The position numbers and the translations under genes were made by a program. Below, piece after piece: positions 57,160-64,000 of a stretch of DNA of 64,000 nt; position 1 is the stretch's first letter, and each line of letters begins with the position of its first letter. The notes beneath the pieces were generated by a model. That model had not been told where the DNA came from, searched no databases, and saw only the letters and a list, made by a program, of their open reading frames with translations. Source of the stretch: Ryuthela nishihirai (lineage: Eukaryota; Arthropoda; Arachnida; Araneae; Heptathelidae); assembly GCA_038380435.1 (NCBI GenBank), contig JAWZYU010000013.1:67598446-67662445 (forward strand), read 5' to 3'.

Positions 57160-58320
57160 AAGACAAAAAGGGGGACTAACTTAAGACTTCGGGGGTTTTT
57201 ATGCCCCAGAAGTACCCCACACATGGCTAAGTAGCGGAGACCACTTAGCGTCGTGGACCCCTGTGGATGTCACAAGATTAGGTTTTTTTCTATCATTCTG
57301 AGTTATTATTTCAGCCTTCCCATTTTATTGTCTAGACATTGGGTAATGTGTCTTTCGGGCTATTATTTTTTTCGGTCAGAACACTTCTCAAAGAATATTG
57401 TCCGTCATAGTCATTGTTGAATCATGATTATTTCGGAACATATTTTTCATCTGGTGACCTTTTAGAATAGGTTTCTCTGTCATACCTCGCTTCTCTCCAT
57501 CTTCCGTTAACACGTCTGATCGACTCTTCGCCTTCCCACAAAATTTAACTTAGAATAGACTTTTTTTTTTATGAAAACACAGCTTTTTCTTTATGCTGTA
57601 GGAACCCTCACATTTCCTAAACACGGGTAACGAGTTTATTCAGAGTTCCGACTTATTGTACATATCCTAGAATTATTATTTGCTGATCTTTGTTATACTA
57701 TTATTGTTTTGATCAGAAGCTTCCTGAAAGAAAGCACTTTCATGATTCATAAATTTCGAATTAGGATTGTTTTCAACACGAACTTTGTGGCGAAAAATAT
57801 TTACGGCCGGTGATTCTGATCTGAAACAAATATTTTTTTTCCTCAACTGATGACAAAAAAAATTGACCTCTGTCCTCTTGAGAGAACTGATTTTTGCCAA
57901 AATCAGGCGCTAAGCCCTTTGGAGGGGGGATGAAAGTTTCCAATACCATATAAAACTACTACTCACACTTTCAATTCGGTTACCAAAGCAGATAATGCTT
58001 TTCATATCGCTTTTGACAAATTCGATCACAGTTAAATTATTTAGCATATCAATTTTTTTTTCGCTCTGAAAACACTTACAGAAAACGTCCAATTAAAATT
58101 TCGTTTCCTATTAGAATACAAGTGAAACCTTTTTAAAAATAGGATGACCCGTACCAATGCATTAAACAGTGTACCATCGAATTCGACATTTCTTAGTGCA
58201 GTATAAATTAAGGCAAAGCTGTATAATGCCTTATATTGTTTAACATGTTAATGCAATATAGTATGTGCAGTTCGAGTTCTGGTCAAAAAACGCATATTCC
58301 TTTTGGACGGAACATTCCAT
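57160..58320. other. No recognisable gene
   Basis: The sequence contains a gggggtttttatgcccc-like small inverted repeat near 57190. The minus frames 57676-57900 and 57910-58092 have no recognisable domain. Confidence 0.5.
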
Positions 58321-58324
58321 TCCA

Positions 58325-58590
58325 GTCGAACTTTGGGATGATGATTAGCTAAGTCATCTGTAGTTATCGGTTCGAAGCCCAATTCGGATTTATCTATACT
58401 AAACATCTACTCTGCCCTCATCCAAAATAGGGATATCAATAAATTTGGAAATGCTGTTGTGTCAGATGGATGTAAAAACCCGTGTGAAAAAAGATATACC
58501 TTCTGAATGTTAAGGAACACACTGGATGACTTTTTATGGGAAGCTTTCATACGTTTACTCTCAAAAGTGTAATGGGTTTCCTTACTCTAC
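58325..58590 (+). mobile_element. Degraded tRNA-derived SINE, family S2
   Basis: It has a box B-like ggttcgaagccc (58369) and a body ending gaatgttaaggaacacactg with gatgactttttatgggaagc. This parallels gcacgttaaagagcacactg and ggtggtcttcacgggaagct of the neighbour at 58630. It is older and more diverged than that copy. Confidence 0.6.
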
Positions 58591-58629
58591 GTAACTCTGC
58601 AACTCTGAGTTACTTATGACTTGGGGGGG

Positions 58630-58920
58630 GGGGGTTGGTTGGTAGAGCACGAGGCTCATAACCTGCAATTCCCAGGTTCGAGTCCCACTTGGGGCAACAT
58701 TGAGATTTATCTCCGCAAAACTCCCTGCCCTTTCCTCGGTCAGTAGGGGACACTGATGGGCTTGGGAAGGCCATTGGATGGGATGCTAAGCCTTGGCCCT
58801 GTGCAGGAGAGCCATACATTGTGCACGTTAAAGAGCACACTGGGTGGTCTTCACGGGAAGCTACCATCTGTCTCCCAACATCTATCCAGTGTCATGTAGG
58901 GAGACGATGACATATACAAT
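58630..58920 (+). mobile_element. tRNA-derived SINE, family S2
   Basis: It starts with a clear tRNA-like head: ggttggtagagcacgagg (box A, 58637), an anticodon-loop-like ctcataacc, and box B ggttcgagtccc (58674). The body ends at about 58920 with acatatacaataaacc. A G-run precedes it. The head is too altered and too embedded in SINE sequence to be a functional tRNA. It lies next to an older relative. Confidence 0.75.
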
Positions 58921-59478
58921 AAACCATAGTAGAGGACGATAGATTAGTCCCTTAATTGCATTCACCATTATCTAGGTGAAACCACAAGTTCGCAGGTTGT
59001 TAAGCCCGTACCACTATATCCTCAGACTTGCTGCCCTAAGTGACGTGTAGAAAGATGACCAACAATTAAATCACCAGAGTAGTGATGGACGACACAGTTT
59101 ATTTTCATTCACACATGTATTTACATATGGGAATGTGTTCGATTCCGTGGGCCTTCTCGCTGAAGTCAGAATGATTTGGCTTCCTAGATGTCCTTTTGGA
59201 CTTTTTCCAGTTTTTTCCAACTTTTTCCAAATTTAATCTGAACGCTGTTTTGCTACTGAAAGCATTCATACGACGAGGTGGAAATCTGCGTTTACAGAAA
59301 TTTTTTTGCCGACCTCAAAACTCGGCGAGAGGACATTTAATCCTTGCCTAAGCTACTTGATTCACACAGAACCGTACCTTGGTTCACACAGAACCGAACC
59401 CTGACATGAACGATCTCTTCGTTTGTTGGCCTCACTCAGTCTGCCTTTCATTGTTTGCGCACTTCTCTCCGTTACTCG
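58921..59478. other. No recognisable gene
   Basis: Short local duplications are visible (for example cacacagaaccg doubled near 59365-59395), but no conserved coding region. Confidence 0.5.
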
Positions 59479-59486
59479 CACTAGAG

Positions 59487-59988
59487 CAACGTTTCCCAAA
59501 GTGGGCGATACCGCCCCCTGGGGGGCGCTGAACAATCCAGAGGGTCGGTAGTAGCCTTGGGTGCAATTGGGGGGCGGTAGAAGCATAAAGAAAGAAGGGA
59601 AGATAAGAAATTTTTGAAAAATCGTTCGTACATGTTTCATCTGTTGTGTAACATAGAGTTAAAGTCGTTGTGATTGCTTCATTTTTCAAATAAACACATA
59701 AAATTATCCTTCGTTATTTTAATTTTCTGTGTGTAATGCGAATGTTACTATGGTTGATTTCAATAAATAATTTTATAATTTCAAGCTTCAAGGTGTCTTA
59801 TTTACAACAACATCTTTCTTTACTATGCTGTAGAACGTAGGTAGAAATACAGATACATAAAAGAACGCAAATTTGTCACTGCATCTTTCTGTTTGTTCGC
59901 TAAAAGAAGGTAGATTTCCAGGGAGGGGCGATAAGTAATTTTTTTTCTGAAAAGGGGGCGGTAAGATAAATAAGTTTGGGAACCTCTG
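59487..59988. mobile_element. 502-bp hAT-type MITE with perfect target duplication
   Basis: It begins caacgtttcccaaagtgggc and, read inward from the right end, cagaggttcccaaacttatt. The exact 8-mer cactagag flanks it at 59479-59486 and 59989-59996. The interior has ggggggcg-type blocks at both sides (59520, 59952) and no transposase. The perfect duplication suggests a recent insertion. Confidence 0.92.
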
Positions 59989-60384
59989 CACTAGAGCTTC
60001 AGGCAAGTCATAAAAGCGCTTTCCCGCTCTGAGCATATGTAGCCAGCTAGCTCAGACCTGAATAACAACTCATGGATCACATAGGTATATACAATAAAAA
60101 TACAAAAATAAATAAATTAAAGGGGCATGACAGTCCCCTGCCCCAATCTTCTGTGAGCTCTCGGGTCATCATGATCTGGTCATTTGATCCATTTTATGTA
60201 AAAACGTTACTCACAGATAAAACAGCCCAACCCAACCGATTGTATTACCTTTGAGAAAACCTTTCTACGTACTCGAGATTCGTTCTAGCGATATTGTGTT
60301 GCATTGTGATAAATTTGAATCTTACGTTCAAACAGAGCAATGTCAATATTTTTGTGCTGTATTATGTAACTATACATGTACTAA

Positions 60385-60490
60385 ATTATCTCTCAAGCAG
60401 CTATTTGCCACCGCTTTTTGACGAGAGTTTGTCAGTATAATATACCCTAGAGAAGATCTGTAAGGAAGGCAGTGGTATGAATATGAAGCT
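60385..60490 (-). mobile_element. SINE S1, 3' fragment
   Basis: On the minus strand it reads cttacagatcttctctaggg and ends gcaaatagctgcttgagaga, matching the 3' half of the SINE at 52755-52945. The tRNA-like head is missing. Confidence 0.6.
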
Positions 60491-61434
60491 TCATTTAATT
60501 ATGGATGGTTCAAATTCCGCCCGCCCTCTTTTAACATAGTGGTGTTCAGATTTAATTATACTCCTCTTTATGCAAGAACTTCTATAATGCTCTCCCTCAG
60601 CAACTATGATTTTCTTTTAAGCCAAGTTGTCTATACTGCTTTAATTATGTTGTGAAATTTATTATACTTCTCTTACATATTTTAAATAAACGTTTTTGCA
60701 TTTTCTTTCATGATGGGGAGAGAAATCGTTTAAGACAATATATCAACAGCAATGGTTAATTGATTCTGTCGGCTTTGTGCAATTTGAGGGCTAAAAAAAT
60801 GACCAGATGCCTCTCCAAGTCAACGCACATAGCTCATCTGTCAGTAGTAATAAATTAATGGCAGAGTCTGAATCGCTAACCACCAGAATGATAGATGACG
60901 ACAAGTTCAATGTGCTGACCCTCAATTTATCTTCCATGGCAGCCGAATGCGTCACCAATCCAAATGCTTGGGAAACAACATAGGGAAAAACACAATAGAG
61001 AGGTTAAAGGGATATAAAGCAGCTGATCGCGAGTGCATGTGAGCTGATAATTTTTTTAGCTCAATAATACTTAGTTTATTGGCTCCAAGGGAAGTTAGAG
61101 GAAAAGAAGCGAAATATTATCTTGATTCATATGTAGACTTCATAAGATAAAACAATATTTCTCCAAAAATCCATATCTCGGAAAAGTTTCCGTCAGTTTA
61201 ATATCACACAACAATTAATTATTGATGACAACATGACTGTATTCGATTACGCTTATGAAAGACTTATCTTTATGAAATCATTCTCTTACGTTAGGTTAGC
61301 TTTATTGCTACTTTTTTCAAGTACTGAAATAACCCATTAATGCCAATTGCATGTATCAGAAAAAACACCATTTCCGATGACTCTTTTCTTCATTAATTTT
61401 CTTTACGACACAGAATAGAATGAAGATTAAAAGA
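60491..61434. other. No recognisable gene
   Basis: No conserved frame or repeat boundary was seen. Confidence 0.5.
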
Positions 61435-61990
61435 AAATCAATAATTCGATTGTTTTTAAAGGTGGTGATAGGAATGATTATAATAATTGTAGAGCAAATG
61501 CGATGCTACCATTGGTTTTCTAAAGTTGTTGGAAAAAGTATAAAAAAAGAAATCATTATGGATTTAGTGAAAGAAGAAATGCTCTCTTAAAAGCTAATAA
61601 ATTGTGGTTATAAAAGAATAACAATAATTAAATGTTTTAACAGTTTTTTTTTTCATTCGAAAAGCTTTTGACTCATGAGATACTATAAAAAAATTAAATC
61701 TTTATGGATTTAGCGGAGTGGCTTATAAAATTGGTTAAAGTCTTACATTATATAAATAAACAATTCGAATAATAAACAAGTTTAATTTAAATTTCAGAAA
61801 TGCAGGTTCGAAATTTAATACAGAGAAAGCCAATAAAAAACTTCCATAAAAAGTTCTTTTCATAGTACCAAATTTTTAACACACTAATTATTAGTAAATG
61901 AGAAATATTTGAGAACATTCAAAAAACTGTTTAAAGAATATTTGTTAACAACAAAACATGTTCATGCTATTTATGATATATAAAAAATAA
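61435..61990 (+). pseudogene. Degraded reverse transcriptase fragment
   Basis: Short blocks in several frames recall an RT: NDYNNCRANAMLPLVF then KVVGKSIKK (61476-61550), YGFSERRNALLKANKL (about 61558-61605), HSKAFDS near 61660 and NLYGFSGVAYK near 61700. The rest to 61990 is AT-rich with only a weak C-terminal-like end. It is a very old non-LTR remnant of unknown family. Confidence 0.5.
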
Positions 61991-62595
61991 AATCATTAAA
62001 TTTAAACTTTACTGAACTTAATTAAATAAGATATATCAAGCATTCCATTTATCTTTTTGTTCATTATTGATTAATTGTTATCATTTTTATCTAATTTCAC
62101 AAAATATATAATGAATTTTGTATTGTAATCTGGGTGAGCTCATATTTAGCTCTTTGGTTATGCATATTAAAAAATATATGCTGTTTTTGTTAATATATAT
62201 ATGATATGGTGTATTTTTTACATTATATATGCATTCCTATTTAAATGTTATAGTTTGTTATTCTTTATAAGTGTAATTATGCACGATTTCCTATAACTTT
62301 TTCCCTTCTATATGCCATTAATATATTACATGTTAAATGTTAAACATATTGAATTAATTAAATTAAATTAAAAAAAAATATATTTAGTTTTCCTTTGGCA
62401 TCCTAAGTTGTATTGTGGATGATGTATGCATGATTGCTGCATTCTCATCTGCATTCATTAATGAACAGCTCGGTCTAAATATATCTATCTCGAAACATTG
62501 ATTTGTTTTTGGTAAAAAATTTCCCTAAAAAATTCCTGCCGACCCCTATACCTTAATAATAGTCGTCCGTTAGAAGAGATCTTAAGCGAGGAGCC
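61991..62595. other. Very AT-rich spacer, no recognisable gene
   Basis: TA-rich runs dominate (for example near 62185-62230 and 62345-62380). Nothing conserved was seen. Confidence 0.5.
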
Positions 62596-62872
62596 GTATG
62601 GGAAGGTATACCTTGCACCCTTTAATGTATGGGAAGATATACCTTGCACTCTTTAATGTATGGGAAGGTATACCTTGCACTCTTTAATGTATGGGAAGGT
62701 ATACCTTGCACCCTTTAATGTATGGGAAGGTATACCTTGCACCCTTTAATGTATGGGAAGGTATACTTTGCACCCTTTAATGTATGGGAAGGTATACCTT
62801 GCACCCTTTAATGTATGGGAAGGTATACCTTGCACCCTTTAATGTATGGGAAGGTATACCTTGCACCCTTTA
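62596..62872 (+). repeat. 31-bp minisatellite, nine copies
   Basis: Units starting gtatgggaaggtataccttg lie at 62596, 62627, 62658, 62689, 62720, 62751, 62782, 62813 and 62844, exactly 31 bp apart, with only single-base differences between copies. Each unit contains the near-palindrome aaggtatacctt. The last unit ends cctttaa. Confidence 0.97.
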
Positions 62873-63875
62873 AGAGATAGCTAAGTGCCCTTGTCGGAAA
62901 GCTTTTGTTTGGTTGTAGAAAGTCCGCAGGCTGCCTCCTCGACACCGCTGCACGACTGAAGGATCCTTGCGACATTGCTATGTATTGAATGCATTGCATT
63001 GAGAAAAGCGCGATTCAAAGGCACAGGAAAAACTCGTGCAATGAAAGTAATAAGACGAAAATGGTAATAATCATGAAGTGAACTTGCCTCTTTTTCTTTA
63101 TGAAACATTTCATAATTTTTCGAATAAGCTTTCTTTTCACTTGGTGGAAAATGGAGTTTTCGTTTAGAATTGATATGAGCAAATAAGAAATTCGACTTCT
63201 CTTAGATTACGTTTTTAAACTGGGAGTAAGAATACCAGTGGTGGCTCGTAATTAGAGACCACAGGGGCCAGACTCCACCAAAATTTCTATACTATATGCT
63301 TATCTTAATTTAAATTTCAGTTTCATCGTAATTTATATTTTAATGTTATGTTAATTTCAATTGCTATTTTATGTGAATTTTATCAACATTTAGCTTAGTT
63401 TAAACATTAAATTTAAACGAATAGGAAAAATCATATTTCATTTGATTTTTTTTTCTGAAGTATTTTTCCCATTTTCCATTTAGCACGTATCAGTGAAACA
63501 TTACGTTTCAAGCTGCCTTCGTGGATATAAACGGGGTAACTGAAAATGTGCCCAGAATACTATATATAAATATACACCCAATTCTGATTTTACACGGATT
63601 TTTTTACACGATTTTGACTAACCCCGGTTTAGAAAAAAAATCCCTATTCTCTTTTTTACACGATTTATTTTGATCTAATACGGTTCAAACAGCGCCTTTT
63701 TAAAAATCTTCATTTGAATTTAATTCTGAAAGTATATTCCTATTCAAGAAAATCGCATAAAATTTACATTTATAACAAAGATGCCGCTTTTATGGTCACA
63801 TTTTTCGAAGTAGTGTTAACTTTGAAAATGTGCTATAGATACACATTTTGTGCACTAGAATCCTTAAAAAAAACC
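62873..63875. other. No recognisable gene; possible hAT-like end at 63238
   Basis: A frame on the minus strand (62881-63108) has no domain. The string cagtggtggctcgtaattag at 63238 looks like one end of a hAT or related DNA transposon, but I could not find a matching partner end. Confidence 0.35.
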
Positions 63876-64000
63876 TCATCATAATCATCATCATCATCCT
63901 TAAGCAGCCATGGGCTACGGAGGTCCAACCAGACAGTGCAATTTAGTTCTCCAAGCAAGTCTATCCTGAGTTACATCTACTGCAATTGACCACTGCACAC
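63876..64000 (-). mobile_element. RTE-like element, 3' end running off the window
   Basis: A (ATC)n run at about 63880-63898 is followed by ttaagcagccatgggctacg. This is the reverse complement of the C-terminal codons (PMAA and stop) and tail of the copy ending at 50899. It continues past the right edge in the minus orientation. Confidence 0.88.

Noticed and set aside
58637..58690. A functional tRNA gene
   Set aside because: The two promoter boxes are clear, but the sequence continues directly into a SINE body shared with 58325-58590, and the cloverleaf 3' half is not completed.
62596..62872. A CRISPR array from the 31-bp repeats
   Set aside because: Copies are directly adjacent with no spacers, so this is a minisatellite.
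62881..63108. A 75-codon minus-strand frame next to the minisatellite
   Set aside because: It could be an exon, but no domain, duplication or splice evidence supports it.

Overview
This is a eukaryotic, AT-rich, intergenic-looking window built almost entirely of transposable elements. The mix is RTE-like, CR1/L2-like and I-like non-LTR retrotransposons, Tc1-like and hAT DNA transposons, tRNA-derived SINEs, solo-LTR-like repeats and large palindromic repeats. Together with one multi-copy invertebrate protein family of unknown function, this points to an arthropod. A chelicerate such as a spider is plausible, but the window alone cannot prove it. I found no host gene I can name, no rRNA, no functional tRNA, no CRISPR array and no bacterial-type operon. 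Almost every coding region carries stops or frameshifts, so most gene entries are given as pseudogenes of mobile elements.

Layout. 1-1660 is a decayed tandem array whose units encode similar short transmembrane-like peptides on the minus strand. 2985-3412 holds a repeat found again, inverted, at 20740-21160. 4484-11010 is a minus-strand RTE-like retrotransposon split by a 3.5-kb terminal-inverted-repeat element (6269-9816) with a 10-bp target duplication. 11100-14870 is a minus-strand CR1/L2-like element with ORF1, endonuclease and reverse-transcriptase remnants. 15290-19690 is a palindromic repeat with ~150-bp subrepeats, split by a Tc1-like element that itself carries a 202-bp hAT MITE. 22562-28990 is a minus-strand retrotransposon tail split by the best-preserved element of the window: a 5665-bp I-like retrotransposon at 23113-28777 with a perfect 12-bp target duplication and a (TAAG)n tail.

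29050-31832 holds two Tc1-like elements, one with a 31-bp minisatellite inside its transposase. 32666-37472 is a Tc1-like element split by a CR1/L2-like retrotransposon. 37941-39330 holds a segmental duplication and a second palindromic repeat. 41405-42805 is a pseudogene of the multi-copy uncharacterised protein family. 43089-46560 is another non-LTR element carrying a 524-bp hAT MITE. 46772-51560 is a third palindromic repeat, entered by an internally deleted RTE copy (48425-50899). 53908-56022 holds two opposed LTR-like repeats, 56243-57150 a ~900-bp palindrome, 58325-58920 two SINEs, 59487-59988 a hAT MITE, 62596-62872 a second 31-bp minisatellite, and 63876-64000 the 3' end of another RTE copy.

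The elements do not work together as a system. Their value is historical: nested insertions with readable target duplications give a relative order of events. Templated insertions and small perfect hairpins inside coding remnants point to replication template switching.
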